A stretch of 64,000 nt of DNA from Micromonospora sp. DSM 45708 (lineage in GTDB: Bacteria; Actinomycetota; Actinomycetes; Mycobacteriales; Micromonosporaceae): assembly GCF_039566955.1 (NCBI RefSeq), contig NZ_CP154796.1:2170001-2234000 (forward strand). The letters are read 5' to 3'. A program made the translations under genes and the position numbers. The notes beneath the pieces are model-generated. The model saw nothing but the letters and a program-made list of their open reading frames with translations, searched no databases and was not told the DNA's origin. How positions within the stretch are numbered: the stretch's first letter is position 1; each line of letters starts with the position of its first letter. Below are positions 1 to 8,686 of this stretch, in pieces.

Positions 1-341
1 TCGGTCTGGTGGTTGAGCACCAGGATCGGAAATTGACAGAAATTGCATCGGTATCGGCACAGCGGGATGTTGGCCCACAGGTGGAACGAGGGGGACCGGG
101 CAATTGTGTGGTGCAGGTCCGACAGGAGTCTCTCGCTCGATGTTTCTTGCTCGTCGCCGGGAAAGACATGCGTGAACGCCTCTTCGGAAACATATTCCAA
201 CAGGTGCGCGTTCCGGGGATCTGACAGGACGTCGACGATGCCCGCTCGCGGGAACGCATCGTCGTGCTGGTGCAGGCTCCACAGCGCGGCACTGCGGTCG
301 TACGCATGAGGTTCGACGCGCAGCCCGTCAGTCATCGCCAT
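1..341 (-). CDS. Radical SAM enzyme, HemN/HemW-like, N-terminal part (runs off window)
   Basis: The minus strand is open from an ATG at 341 to the window edge, giving 113 codons without a stop. Near its end the reading frame contains IPLCRYRCNFCQFP, the CX3CX2C [4Fe-4S] motif of radical SAM enzymes in the form typical of the HemN/HemW (coproporphyrinogen dehydrogenase-like) class, where the cluster follows an 'IP(F/L)C' strand. About 95 residues precede the motif, more than in HemW (about 10-20), so this is probably a specialised relative such as a class C radical SAM methyltransferase rather than the housekeeping enzyme. A GGGGG stretch precedes the start; a second ATG lies two codons in, at 335. 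It is divergent from the oxidoreductase operon at 638. The substrate cannot be inferred; the RiPP-like genes nearby make peptide modification plausible. Confidence 0.82.
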   Translation of the reverse strand, partial: MAMTDGLRVEPHAYDRSAALWSLHQHDDAFPRAGIVDVLSDPRNAHLLEYVSEEAFTHVFPGDEQETSSERLLSDLHHTIARSPSFHLWANIPLCRYRCNFCQFPILVLNHQT

Positions 342-422
342 CGTTCCCCCGATTGATGAACCATTAAAGGCAGCCAATGAACCTGACACTTTATACGTCT
401 GTCACAATGCTCGGCAAGGGTC

Positions 423-451
423 TTGACGGAAGAATGTTCTTGATCTAGTAT
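423..451 (+). promoter_or_regulatory. Sigma-70-type promoter for the 638 operon
   Basis: TTGACG at 423-428 and TAGTAT at 446-451 are separated by exactly 17 bases, close to the consensus of principal sigma-factor promoters. It lies 187 bases upstream of the GTG at 638 and points toward the oxidoreductase-transporter-reductase operon, inside the AT-richer divergent gap between that operon and the radical SAM gene. Motif match only. Confidence 0.6.
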
Positions 452-637
452 GCGGTTGGCGTCACTTAGTCGCAAACGAGACTCGCAGGCTCGGGCATCG
501 TTTCCGATCGGCGTCCGGGGGCCGAGGTGACAGTCGTCTTCGGGGATACTTCCTCATTGTTCCGGCGCAAACGGTGCGCCCGTCGACCCGGCAATTGACG
601 ATCGAACACGTCCGGCAAATCTGGTGGAGGGCGCAGC

Positions 638-2128
638 GTGGTGGAGCAACCGGATGACGGAAACGGGCCGGCCCGCGTGGTGATTGTCGGTGGCGGTCTC
701 GCCGGGCTCGAACTGGCTCGCCACCTGGACGTCGCGGGCGTCGACGGTGTGGTCGTGGTCGAGGCGGGACCCGACGGGGACCGGCGGCATGTCAACGCCG
801 TGCACGACCCCGGGGCCGCGCTCGACATGTGGCTGGACTCGGACACCGCCGCTGACCTGTGGCGGCCGTGGGAATCGGCCACCCCGCCGTTCTACACCCG
901 GCACGGCGGGCTGCGCCGCCGCCTGGGCGGACGGTCGCTCTACTGGCACGGCGTCATCCTGCCGATCGAACCGTGGGCGCTTGCCAGCCCGCCCTGGCCC
1001 GCAACCGTCGTCACCGACCTGACCGAGTCCTGGAACGGTGGACCGGGCCTGTACGAGCGGGTGAGCGACGACCTGGCGCGGTGGCGGTCCGAGGTGCCGG
1101 CGCCGCCGCCCCCGCCACCGCTGACCGTGGCCGGATGGCGTCTCCAACCGACGCCGAAGGCGCTACGGCCGGCGGGTCGCGCCGGTTGGGAGGCCTACAG
1201 CCCGCTGTCGTACTGGACGACGCCCGGCCGGGCCCCCTCGACGCGGTTCCGCACCGACGCGCGGGTCCTCGGCGTGCTCGTCGACGACGGACGAGCCGTC
1301 GGCGTCCGCGTCGTCGACGGTGCCGGACACACCGGCGACGTACGCTGCGACACGGTGGTTCTCGCCGCCGGGACCATCGAGAACAGCCGGCTGGCGATCC
1401 AGGCCCGGCACGACGTCGGGGTCTCGTCGGGCTCCGAGCTGAGCGGGCTCGCCGACCACATCGAGCAGGGCATCATGGTGGTCCTCGACGTCGATCGACT
1501 GCCGCCCGCGATCGCCGAGCTGGCCCTCGCCGACTCGTCGCACCAGATGCCGGTGGCCGGCTCCCGCACGCGCCTGTTCACCCGGTTCTATCCGCTGACC
1601 GGCAGCGACGGCAAGCGGGTGGTGCTGGAGGCGTTCGCGACGGGCGAGCAGGTCTCCGACTCGTACGCAAGCGTGCGGTGCCGGGTCGACGCCCGGTGGC
1701 CCTGGCCGACGACGGTGCACGCCGGTCTGTCGCCGGCCGACCGGGATGTCGTCGAGGAGGGTCGGCGGATCCTGACCGCGTTCTGGCAGGACCTGGCGGC
1801 GCTCGTCGGCCTGCCGCCCGGCGACGTGTCGTTCCCGTCCTTCGACGACCCGGACCGGACGGTGGCCGACGTGCTGCTCGGCCTCGGCGGAGACGTCGAG
1901 GTCGGGACGCCGACCGGATGGTGTTCACTGCTCGGCACGGTGGACCACGAGGGCGGCACGCTGCCCGTCGGCGGTCTGCTCGACGAGCGCCAGGAGTTCC
2001 GGGACATCCGAGGGCTCTACGCGGTGGGCCCGTCCACCTTCGCTCGCAGCGGCGCGGCCAACCCGTCGCTGACGACCCTCGCCCTGTCCCGCCGACTCGC
2101 CGGGCTGCTGGCGAAGGCGCTGCCCTGA
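638..2128 (+). CDS. GMC-type FAD-dependent oxidoreductase
   Basis: This 496-residue protein starts with a Rossmann FAD-binding strand (VVIVGGGLAGLELARHL, about residues 14-30) and ends with the pattern of the GMC C-terminal domain: an H-E-G-G-T segment, then GLYAVGPSTFARSGAANPSLTTL, here read as key residues His, Gly-Thr and Asn. GMC enzymes oxidise alcohols or sugars using FAD. The GTG at 638 follows GGAGG at 626-630 with seven bases between; a second GTG is the next codon. It is the first gene of an operon with the MFS transporter (two-base gap) and the aldo-keto reductase. No signal peptide is visible, so it should be cytoplasmic. Mycofactocin loci also pair a small peptide with a GMC enzyme, a parallel worth noting but not evidence of the same function. 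Confidence 0.75.
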   Translation: MVEQPDDGNGPARVVIVGGGLAGLELARHLDVAGVDGVVVVEAGPDGDRRHVNAVHDPGAALDMWLDSDTAADLWRPWESATPPFYTRHGGLRRRLGGRSLYWHGVILPIEPWALASPPWPATVVTDLTESWNGGPGLYERVSDDLARWRSEVPAPPPPPPLTVAGWRLQPTPKALRPAGRAGWEAYSPLSYWTTPGRAPSTRFRTDARVLGVLVDDGRAVGVRVVDGAGHTGDVRCDTVVLAAGTIENSRLAIQARHDVGVSSGSELSGLADHIEQGIMVVLDVDRLPPAIAELALADSSHQMPVAGSRTRLFTRFYPLTGSDGKRVVLEAFATGEQVSDSYASVRCRVDARWPWPTTVHAGLSPADRDVVEEGRRILTAFWQDLAALVGLPPGDVSFPSFDDPDRTVADVLLGLGGDVEVGTPTGWCSLLGTVDHEGGTLPVGGLLDERQEFRDIRGLYAVGPSTFARSGAANPSLTTLALSRRLAGLLAKALP

Positions 2129-2130
2129 CC

Positions 2131-3354
2131 GTGGCCGGCCGTCTCCCCACCGATTCCGCCCTGCGCGCGGTCACCGTGGTGTTCTTCCTCAACGGTGTCA
2201 TCGTGGGCGCCAGCCTCGCCCGCGTGCCGGCCCTGCGTGACCAGGTCGAGGCAGCGACCGGGCCGCTGGGTCTGGCGCTGGTCGCCGTCGGTGTCGGGTC
2301 CCTGGTCGCCATGCCCTTCACCGCTCACTGGACACGACGCTTCGGCAGCGCCCGCGTCGTGCTGGCCGCGGCGGCGGTGTGCGGCACCGCCTGGGTGGGT
2401 GCCGGCCTCAGCACGTCGGTGCCCCTGCTCGGCGCCGCCCTGTTCCTTGTCGGCGCCGGCATCGGTGTCTGGGACGTGGCGATGAACGTGCAGGGACACC
2501 GCGTGGAACAACGCGACGGCCGGGCGCGGCTGCCGTGGCTGCACGCCTGCGTCTCGGCCGGCGTGGTGGCCGGGGCGGGCTTCGCCGCGCTCTGCGGTCG
2601 CCTGGGCCTGCGTCCGCTCGCCCAGTTCACGGTGGTGTCCGCGGCCGTCGTCCTCTCGACCGCCCTCGCCGTGCGCGCCTTCCTCCCGGACACCGATCCT
2701 CGTCCTGACGGCACGCAGCCCGATCGTGGTGGGCCGTCCGGCGCGCGCCGGCGCAGCATGTGGTGGTATCCGCCGGCGTTGCTGGTCGGCCTGGTCACCG
2801 TCAGCACGGCGTTCGGTGAGGGTGCGGCCGGTGACTGGCTCGCGCTCACGATGGTCGACACGAAGGCGGTGTCGGAGGCGTCCGCGGCGGCCGGCTTCGC
2901 CGCCTACAGCGCGGCCATGGTGCTCGGCCGGGTCTACGGCGGCCGGGCCGTGAACCGGTGGGGAAGGGTCGGAGTCCTGCGGGTGTGCGGTACGACGGCG
3001 ACGGCCGGGGTGCTCCTCGTCTGCCTGGCGGACGCGACGCCCCTGGTGATGGCCGGTGCGCTGCTGTGGGGCGTCGGCCTCTCGGTCGTCTTCCCGGTGA
3101 CCATGTCGGCGGCGGGGGAGCTGGTTCCGGGGCGGGGGGCCGAGGGCATCACCGTCGTGTCGACCATCGGGTACGCCGGCTTCCTGCTCGGCCCACCGCT
3201 GCTCGGCCTGGTGGCGGACGTCTCGCGACTCGACCGGGCCCTGCTGATCGTCGCCGCCTTCACGGCCATGATCGCGGTGGCGGCGACCGCCACCCGGGAG
3301 CGCGTGCCCACCCGGACGGTGGTCGACGACGTGACGGGCAGCGATGTCCGCTGA
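2131..3354 (+). CDS. MFS transporter
   Basis: The 407-residue product is hydrophobic throughout and breaks into about 12 membrane spans, with the YbjJ-like pattern of small sugar or drug exporters (FFLNGVIVGASLARVPALRDQ near the start; a central charged loop around residues 185-210, rich in Pro, Arg and Gly). The GTG at 2131 is chosen because it follows the previous stop codon by two bases, in the frame that stays open to 3354; the open frame extends upstream only as a shadow of the preceding gene. It probably exports the product of this locus or a precursor. Substrate unknown. Confidence 0.8.
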   Translation: MAGRLPTDSALRAVTVVFFLNGVIVGASLARVPALRDQVEAATGPLGLALVAVGVGSLVAMPFTAHWTRRFGSARVVLAAAAVCGTAWVGAGLSTSVPLLGAALFLVGAGIGVWDVAMNVQGHRVEQRDGRARLPWLHACVSAGVVAGAGFAALCGRLGLRPLAQFTVVSAAVVLSTALAVRAFLPDTDPRPDGTQPDRGGPSGARRRSMWWYPPALLVGLVTVSTAFGEGAAGDWLALTMVDTKAVSEASAAAGFAAYSAAMVLGRVYGGRAVNRWGRVGVLRVCGTTATAGVLLVCLADATPLVMAGALLWGVGLSVVFPVTMSAAGELVPGRGAEGITVVSTIGYAGFLLGPPLLGLVADVSRLDRALLIVAAFTAMIAVAATATRERVPTRTVVDDVTGSDVR

Positions 3355-4222
3355 CCTCCTCCGACCGCCGGTACGGATGGTGCTCGGCCTCGCCGACCTG
3401 TGCCGGGCGGCGCCGCCCGACCTCCAGGCCCGCGTCGACTCGCTGGTCGCCCAGGCAGCCGCTGCCGGCGTCACACTGATCGACACGGCGGACGCCTACG
3501 CCCCGCGCTCCGGGCGTTTCGGTCTCGGTGAGGTGGTGGTGCGGGCCGCGGTGCGGCGCCTCCCCGCCGCGTCCCGGCCGGTCGTGCTGACCAAGGGCGG
3601 CCACACCCGCCCGGAGGGGAGGTGGGACACCGACGGCAGCTTCGACTACCTTCTCGGTGCGTGCCGGGCGTCGCTGCGTCGGCTGGGCCGCGACAGTCTG
3701 GACCTCTACACCCTGCACCGTCCGGACCCGAAGGTCGACTTCGCCGAGTCGCTCGACGCCCTCGCCTCGATCGTGGCCGCCGGATGGGCACGCGGCATCG
3801 GGTTGTCCAACGTGTCGGCCGATCAGATCCGCCAGGGCCGCGAGGCCCTGGGTGAGTCGCTGGTGGCGGTCCAGAACGAACTGTCGCTGGTCAATCCCGC
3901 GGGTCTGGCGGAGGTCCGCGTGTGCGCGGAGTTCGGCCTCGCCTTCCTCGCCTGGGCGCCGCTGGGCGGCGCCGGTGTCGCCCGGCGACTCGGCGAGGTC
4001 GTCCCCGAGACCGCCCGCCTCGCGTCCGCGTACTCGTGCACCCCACAGCAGGTCGCACTCGCGTGGTTGCTGGCCGTCGGCGCGCAGGTGGTGCCCGTGG
4101 TCGGGGTCAACAGACCCGGGTCGCTACGCGCGAGCGTCCGCGCGACCGGCATCGACATGGCCGCGTCGGACGTGGCCCTGCTCACCGAGGCGGTCACCGG
4201 CAGGGCGTCCGCACGTCCGTGA
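3344..4222 (+). CDS. Aldo-keto reductase
   Basis: A 292-residue (alpha/beta)8-barrel NAD(P)H oxidoreductase. The AKR catalytic tetrad can be placed: Asp and Tyr in LIDTADAYAP (around residues 46-55), Lys in VLTKGGH (around 84), and His in YTLHRPDP (around 125). The late segment PVVGVNRPGSL corresponds to the cofactor-binding region. The ATG at 3344 overlaps the transporter gene by 11 bases, indicating coupling. The family reduces aldehydes and ketones or runs in reverse. It closes the plus-strand operon; the next gene converges from the other side after 144 bases that hold no gene. Confidence 0.85.
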   Translation: MSADLLRPPVRMVLGLADLCRAAPPDLQARVDSLVAQAAAAGVTLIDTADAYAPRSGRFGLGEVVVRAAVRRLPAASRPVVLTKGGHTRPEGRWDTDGSFDYLLGACRASLRRLGRDSLDLYTLHRPDPKVDFAESLDALASIVAAGWARGIGLSNVSADQIRQGREALGESLVAVQNELSLVNPAGLAEVRVCAEFGLAFLAWAPLGGAGVARRLGEVVPETARLASAYSCTPQQVALAWLLAVGAQVVPVVGVNRPGSLRASVRATGIDMAASDVALLTEAVTGRASARP

Positions 4223-4366
4223 GGACACCGCCCGGGGACGAGACCGGAACCTCCGCCACCGACGCCCCGTCCGCACACGCCGGGGGCGTCGGCCCGGTGG
4301 GCGGGGCCGCCGTCCGGGTCCGCAGCGCCCGACCGGCCGGGCCGCCCGAGCCGGTGCCGGCCGGGC

Positions 4367-4966
4367 TCAGGTGACGGGGCCGGCGGTCTGCTCGACCTCG
4401 GTGGTCTCCTCGCCCTCGGCGGAGACGGTGGTCTCCAGCCAGCTCACGATCAGCTCGGCGGCGGCGTCCGGCGGCGGCATGGCGATGCCGACCGCGTTCT
4501 CCCGCTGCCACAGTTCGAAGATCACCCGTTCCTGCGGTTCCACCACCGTGTGGCCCTCGTCGCGCAGCGCCTCGACGTGCCGCTGGGTGACCCGCTTGAC
4601 CCACATGGAGCGGTTCATGCTGGGGAAGAAGAGCGACGGGCGGTCGCTGGCCAGCAGCGCGGTCTGCGCCGGGGTGCCGGCCAGGCCGAGGGCCGTCGCG
4701 GCGAGCATGTTGGCCGTCGCCGGCAGGACCACCAGGCCGAGGGAACGCTTCGCGAACTCGGTCGGGTTCAGCGCCGGATCGGTGCTGCGGTAGACCTCGT
4801 CGGCGTACCAGGCGGCCACCTGGGGCGGCACGAAACGTTCGGCGCTCGCCGTGAGCAGCACCCGCAGCGGCAGGTCGATCTCCTGGCGGAGCCAGGACAG
4901 GTACCCCGAGGTCGCCATCGCGGCGCTCGAGCCGCTGACGATCACCGACAGTGCGTCATCTCGCAT
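4367..4966 (-). CDS. HFCD-family flavoprotein, cysteine-decarboxylase-like, atypical active site
   Basis: A 199-residue flavoprotein of the homo-oligomeric flavin-containing cysteine decarboxylase family (EpiD/MrsD/Dfp). Matching elements are VIVSGSSAAM (residues 8-17, FMN phosphate loop), LLTASAERFV (37-46), VVLPATANMLA (79-89, the PxTAN motif) and FPSMN (114-118, the PAMN/PASMN substrate motif). RiPP members oxidatively decarboxylate a C-terminal cysteine to an enethiol. The peptide gene divergent to it encodes a C-terminal Cys, which fits. However, the family's catalytic His (the H-I-x-L segment before PxTAN) aligns with Pro-Thr-Glu-Phe at 68-71, so the base seems lost. The ATG at 4966 is used; an ATG at 5002 in frame adds 12 residues, and neither has a clear ribosome site. 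A further extension to 5272 would cross the peptide gene. Confidence 0.7.
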   Translation of the reverse strand: MRDDALSVIVSGSSAAMATSGYLSWLRQEIDLPLRVLLTASAERFVPPQVAAWYADEVYRSTDPALNPTEFAKRSLGLVVLPATANMLAATALGLAGTPAQTALLASDRPSLFFPSMNRSMWVKRVTQRHVEALRDEGHTVVEPQERVIFELWQRENAVGIAMPPPDAAAELIVSWLETTVSAEGEETTEVEQTAGPVT

Positions 4967-5146
4967 GGCGACAGCGTCGCGCGGCGGCCCGGTCCCGGAC
5001 ATGGGGGAACGGCCCCGTCTTCGCGCCACCGCCCGCCGGGAGTTTGGGGGCCGCTCCCCATGTCGTGCGGCCCGCCGGGCTGGCAGGTTCTTCCCCAGGC
5101 CCCGGCCGGCCAGCCACCCCGACGCCCGTCCGAGGAGGTGAACGTC

Positions 5147-5227
5147 ATGAAGAAGATCACGATCCGCAAGACCGGTTCCATCAAGCTCACCACGTCTGCG
5201 CCGCTGTACTGCACGGACTGCTGCTGA
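5147..5227 (+). CDS. Putative RiPP precursor peptide, 26 residues, Cys-rich C terminus
   Basis: A 26-codon gene with a very strong ribosome site (GAGGAGG six bases before the ATG). The peptide has a basic, beta-strand-like N-terminal part (MKKITIRKTGSIKLTT) and a short tail with Thr, Ser and three cysteines, ending LYCTDCC. This shape, a leader able to bind a PqqD-type recognition domain followed by a modifiable Ser/Thr/Cys core, is that of a ribosomally made natural-product precursor. The next gene encodes a PqqD-domain protein and the divergent gene a cysteine-decarboxylase-type flavoprotein, both RiPP hallmarks. There is no lanthipeptide synthetase, YcaO or thiopeptide enzyme in view; the radical SAM gene at the window edge may belong. 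I do not recognise a named precursor family. Confidence 0.72.
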   Translation: MKKITIRKTGSIKLTTSAPLYCTDCC

Positions 5228-5234
5228 CCGGTCC

Positions 5235-5267
5235 GGCCGCCCCGGCGTCTTCGGCGCCGGGGCGGCC
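5235..5267 (+). terminator. GC hairpin after the precursor gene (attenuator or processing site)
   Basis: A perfect 13-bp stem (5235-5247 with 5255-5267) encloses a 7-base loop, starting seven bases after the precursor stop codon and ending 30 bases before the next start. There is no T-run. RiPP operons often place such a structure between precursor and enzyme genes so that precursor RNA is in excess; that role is inferred. Confidence 0.65.
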
Positions 5268-5297
5268 GTCACCGGCCGTCACCGCGATGGAGGGCCG

Positions 5298-6488
5298 ATG
5301 TCACCCACCCGCTTGGAGTTCCACCCGCTCACGTACGTGCCGGAGCGGGACGGCATCACGGTCGGCCGCGTCGACGCCGCCTCCTTCGCCATGCTGCCCG
5401 AGGACGGCGTCGCGCTGCTGCGCCGACTCGCCGAGGGCATGCCGGTCGACGAGGCCGAGCAGTGGTACCGGCGCACCTACGGCGAGACGGTCGACATGGC
5501 CGACTTCCTGGACGCGATGCGCGAGCTGAGGTTCGTCCGGGCCGAGGGGGAACCGCTGGCCACACCGCCGAAGGTGCGTTTCCACCGGCTCGGCCGGGCC
5601 GCCTTCTCCCCGCTGGCCTGGGTCGTCTACCTGCTGGTCATCGGCGCTGCGGCCGTCGCCATGGTGAACCGGCCGGAGCTGCGCCCCCAGGCCGGCAACG
5701 TGTTCTTCGTGCCGTCCCTGCTCGGCGTGCAGCTCGGCCTGGCCCTCTGCCAGTCGCCGGCCATCCTCTGGCACGAGTTCTACCACCTGCTCGCGGCCCG
5801 CCGCCTCGGCCTGCCCACCCGCATGCGGATCGGCCGCCGGCTCTACTACGTGGTGGTCGAGACCGAGCTGGACGCGCTGCTCACCGTACCGGCGCGGCGG
5901 CGGTACCTGCCGATGACGGCCGGTCTGCTGGCCGACGCGGTGCTCTTCGGCGCGCTCGTGCTCGCCGCCGCCGCCGACCTGTCCGGCGGGCTGTCCTGGC
6001 CGGGACGGCTCGCGCTCGCGGTGGCGTACACCGTGTTGCTGCGGATGTCCTGGCAGTTCTACGTCTTCCTCCGCACCGACATGTACTACGTCGCCACCAC
6101 GGCCCTGGGCTGCACCAACCTGGACGAGGTGAGTCGGGCGTACCTGCGCGACCGGTTCGGCTGGCTGCCCTGGGTACGCCGCGCCGACTGGACCGACGGC
6201 GACTGGTCGCCGCGTGACCGGCGGCTCGCCCCCTGGTTCGCGCTGGTCACCTGCGCCGGCGTCGGGGTGCTGCTGGTCACCGTCGCCCTCTGGACCGCGC
6301 CGCTGATCTGGGAGTTCGGCACCCGGGTCGTCAGCGCCCTCGTCGACGGCTCGCCCACCGGGCCCGGCTTCTGGGACTCGGTCGCCTCCCTCCTGCTGGT
6401 CGCGTTCGAGCTGGTGCTGCTGCCGCTGCTGGCCGGGCGTATCCAGCGCCGGCGGGCGAAGAGCCCGAGCCCCGCTCCGGCCGGCTGA
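5298..6488 (+). CDS. PqqD-like domain fused to M50-type membrane metalloprotease
   Basis: The first about 85 of 396 residues resemble a PqqD/RRE peptide-recognition domain (a short beta section, then helices through EDGVALLRRLAEGMPVDEAEQ). The remainder is a polytopic membrane protein with the zinc-protease motif HEFYH at residues 159-163, which sits at the end of a membrane span as in site-2 (M50) proteases. Further membrane spans lie around 200-240, 295-320 and 355-375. Proteins of this kind in RiPP loci bind the leader and cleave it at the membrane, or act in immunity or export. The ATG at 5298 follows GGAGGG closely. It lies 70 bases after the precursor gene, separated by the hairpin, and probably shares its transcript. 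The second zinc-site Asp of M50 proteases was not located with confidence. Confidence 0.72.
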   Translation: MSPTRLEFHPLTYVPERDGITVGRVDAASFAMLPEDGVALLRRLAEGMPVDEAEQWYRRTYGETVDMADFLDAMRELRFVRAEGEPLATPPKVRFHRLGRAAFSPLAWVVYLLVIGAAAVAMVNRPELRPQAGNVFFVPSLLGVQLGLALCQSPAILWHEFYHLLAARRLGLPTRMRIGRRLYYVVVETELDALLTVPARRRYLPMTAGLLADAVLFGALVLAAAADLSGGLSWPGRLALAVAYTVLLRMSWQFYVFLRTDMYYVATTALGCTNLDEVSRAYLRDRFGWLPWVRRADWTDGDWSPRDRRLAPWFALVTCAGVGVLLVTVALWTAPLIWEFGTRVVSALVDGSPTGPGFWDSVASLLLVAFELVLLPLLAGRIQRRRAKSPSPAPAG

Positions 6489-6565
6489 CCGCCGCCCGCC
6501 CGCCCACCACGACCGTCCACGACGGCCACCGAGCCGCCGGACCCATCCCAACCGAGGAGCAAGGC

Positions 6566-8686
6566 ATGACTGCACACCAATGGCGGGTTGGGCCGTCGCC
6601 GGCCGACGGCGAGCGGGCCGACCTCGCGGTCGACGCGCACCGGGGCCTGCGTGGCCCGTACACCGGCCTGGGCAGCCTGCTGCGGCTGATCGTGCCGGAG
6701 ACCTACGAGCGCCGGCCCGACCTCGTCCGCCGGCACCTGACCGAGATCCTCTCCGCCGCGCCGGAGCTGCGCGGCGCGATCGACGCCGCGCCCGAGACCC
6801 TCACCTCCCTCGCCGTACCCGAGGAGCGGACCCGGATCTACCCGGCGAACCGGACCCGGCGGCTGGCGCACGGGGCGACCGAGTTCGTCGCCGGCCACGC
6901 CACCGCCACCGGCCGGCTGCCGCTGCGGGTGGCGTTCGACCGGGTGGACCAGGCGGACCCGACGGACCAGGAGTTCCTCGCCATCTTCCTGCGCCGGGTC
7001 CGGCCGGACCGGGTCCAGGTGACGATCGGCACCGACGGCGGTCCGCTGGAGCCCGAGCTTTCCGCCGCGCTCGAGCGGTACGCGACCCGGCTGCCGGACC
7101 TGCCCCGGCCCGGCCCCGCCGCCGGCCGCGACCCTGAGGAGCTGGCGCGGGCGTACGTCGACGCGGACGGCACGTCCACCGACCCGGCGGAGCTGGCCGC
7201 GTACGAGCAGACGGACGCGGACCAGCGGGTACGGCTGCACGACGCGCGCGCGGCGCGGCTGCGCGAGCGCGACGAGTGGAGCCTGGAACTGGGCGCGATC
7301 CCGTGGCACCTGGAGCGCGGCAGCGATCCGGCCGGTGCCGGCGCGGAGGCGCTCTACGAGGCGGCCCGGCACTGCGGCGCGATGGGCTACTACCACGCGG
7401 TGATCGACTACGGGACCCGCGGCCGGGCGATCGTGGACCCGGACACCCAGATGCAACGATTCTGGCTGCTGAGCACCCGGGCCAGCTCGGCGATGGTGGT
7501 GCTCGGGCGCACCGTGGAAGCGGAACCGACCTACCTGGACCTGCGCAGCCGGTACGCGGACCCGGAACTACAGATGTCCACCGGGTACGCGCTGGCGATG
7601 CTCTACACCCGCTTCCACCCGGCCGAGCTGCGGGACCACCATCTGGCCCGGGGCTACATCAACAACTCCATCGCGATCGCCTCGCTCCTGCCCGACCTGG
7701 AGAAGCGGGCCTTCCACTCGGTGTTCCAGAACAACGGCCTGGCGCTGATCGAGATGCGGCTGGGCCGGCTGCCGGCGGCGCTGCGGCTGGTCGACGAGGG
7801 GCTGCGCCGGCTCGACCGGGAGTTGCCCGGCGACAAGCACCGGCTGCACCGGTCGGTGCTGGTGCACAACCGGGGCAAGGCGTACCTCGCGCTCGGCCGG
7901 CTGGACGAGGCGCTGGCCGACCTGACCAAGGTGATCGAGCTGGACCCGAACTACGCCGACTACTACTTCGACCGGGCCGACGTGCGACGCCGGCTGGGCG
8001 ACCTGGCCGGCGCCGTCGCCGACTGCGACACCGCGATCAGCCTGTCGCCGCCGTTCTACGAGCTGTACTACAACCGGGCGGACATCAAGACCGAGCTGGG
8101 TGACCTGGCCGGTGCGGTGGCCGACTTCGGTTACGTCGTCGAGTTGGAGCCGGAGCAGGTGGACGCGCGGGTGAACCTCGTCAGCCTGCTGCTCGACGAC
8201 GGGCTGCTGGACGAGGCCCGGCCGCACCTCGACGAGGGGCTGCTGCGGGACCCGGACGAGCCCCGCCTGCGGCAGCTGCGCGGCGTGCTCGCGCTTGCCG
8301 ACGGCGAGGGGGAGGACGCGCGGCGGCACTTCGACGCGGCGCTGCGCGCCGACCCGGAACTGGTCGCCGCGCTGGCCAGCCGGGCCGCCCTCGCGTTCGA
8401 CGGCGGGGACCACGCCACGGCGGTCGCGGACCTGACCGCGGCGCTGGCGGTCGAGCCCGACAATCCGGATCTGTGGTACAACCGGGGCTTCGTCCATCAG
8501 GCGTCGGGCCGGTGGGCCGACGCGGTGGCCGACTACGGCCGCGCGTTGGACCTGCCCGGGGCCGACCGGGGCGAGTTGCTGAACCAGCGGGCCCGGTGTC
8601 ACGCGGAACTCGGGGACACCGACGCCGCCCGGGCCGACGAGACGGCCGGCGCGGCCGAGCGGCTGGACCTGGCCGGCGCGCGATGA
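6566..8686 (+). CDS. Tetratricopeptide-repeat protein
   Basis: A 706-residue cytoplasmic protein. From about residue 330 to the end it is built of helical pairs matching tetratricopeptide repeats; the clearest units run from about 435 to 600, with the signature AL.DL.KVIELDPNYADYYFDRADVRRRLGDLAGAVADCD and two similar repeats after it. The N-terminal about 240 residues are not recognised, but include a glycine-proline-rich stretch and an Arg-rich helix, and resemble the N-terminal parts of other actinobacterial TPR proteins of unknown function. TPRs bind other proteins or peptides, so a scaffold role for the modifying enzymes is possible. The ATG at 6566 follows GAGGAG by six bases. The next gene overlaps its stop by four bases, so the two are co-translated. 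Confidence 0.75.
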   Translation: MTAHQWRVGPSPADGERADLAVDAHRGLRGPYTGLGSLLRLIVPETYERRPDLVRRHLTEILSAAPELRGAIDAAPETLTSLAVPEERTRIYPANRTRRLAHGATEFVAGHATATGRLPLRVAFDRVDQADPTDQEFLAIFLRRVRPDRVQVTIGTDGGPLEPELSAALERYATRLPDLPRPGPAAGRDPEELARAYVDADGTSTDPAELAAYEQTDADQRVRLHDARAARLRERDEWSLELGAIPWHLERGSDPAGAGAEALYEAARHCGAMGYYHAVIDYGTRGRAIVDPDTQMQRFWLLSTRASSAMVVLGRTVEAEPTYLDLRSRYADPELQMSTGYALAMLYTRFHPAELRDHHLARGYINNSIAIASLLPDLEKRAFHSVFQNNGLALIEMRLGRLPAALRLVDEGLRRLDRELPGDKHRLHRSVLVHNRGKAYLALGRLDEALADLTKVIELDPNYADYYFDRADVRRRLGDLAGAVADCDTAISLSPPFYELYYNRADIKTELGDLAGAVADFGYVVELEPEQVDARVNLVSLLLDDGLLDEARPHLDEGLLRDPDEPRLRQLRGVLALADGEGEDARRHFDAALRADPELVAALASRAALAFDGGDHATAVADLTAALAVEPDNPDLWYNRGFVHQASGRWADAVADYGRALDLPGADRGELLNQRARCHAELGDTDAARADETAGAAERLDLAGAR

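Noticed and set aside
859..3354. An 831-codon open frame on the plus strand as one fusion protein
   Set aside because: The first part is an out-of-frame reading of the GMC oxidoreductase gene; the transporter begins at 2131 after that gene's stop.
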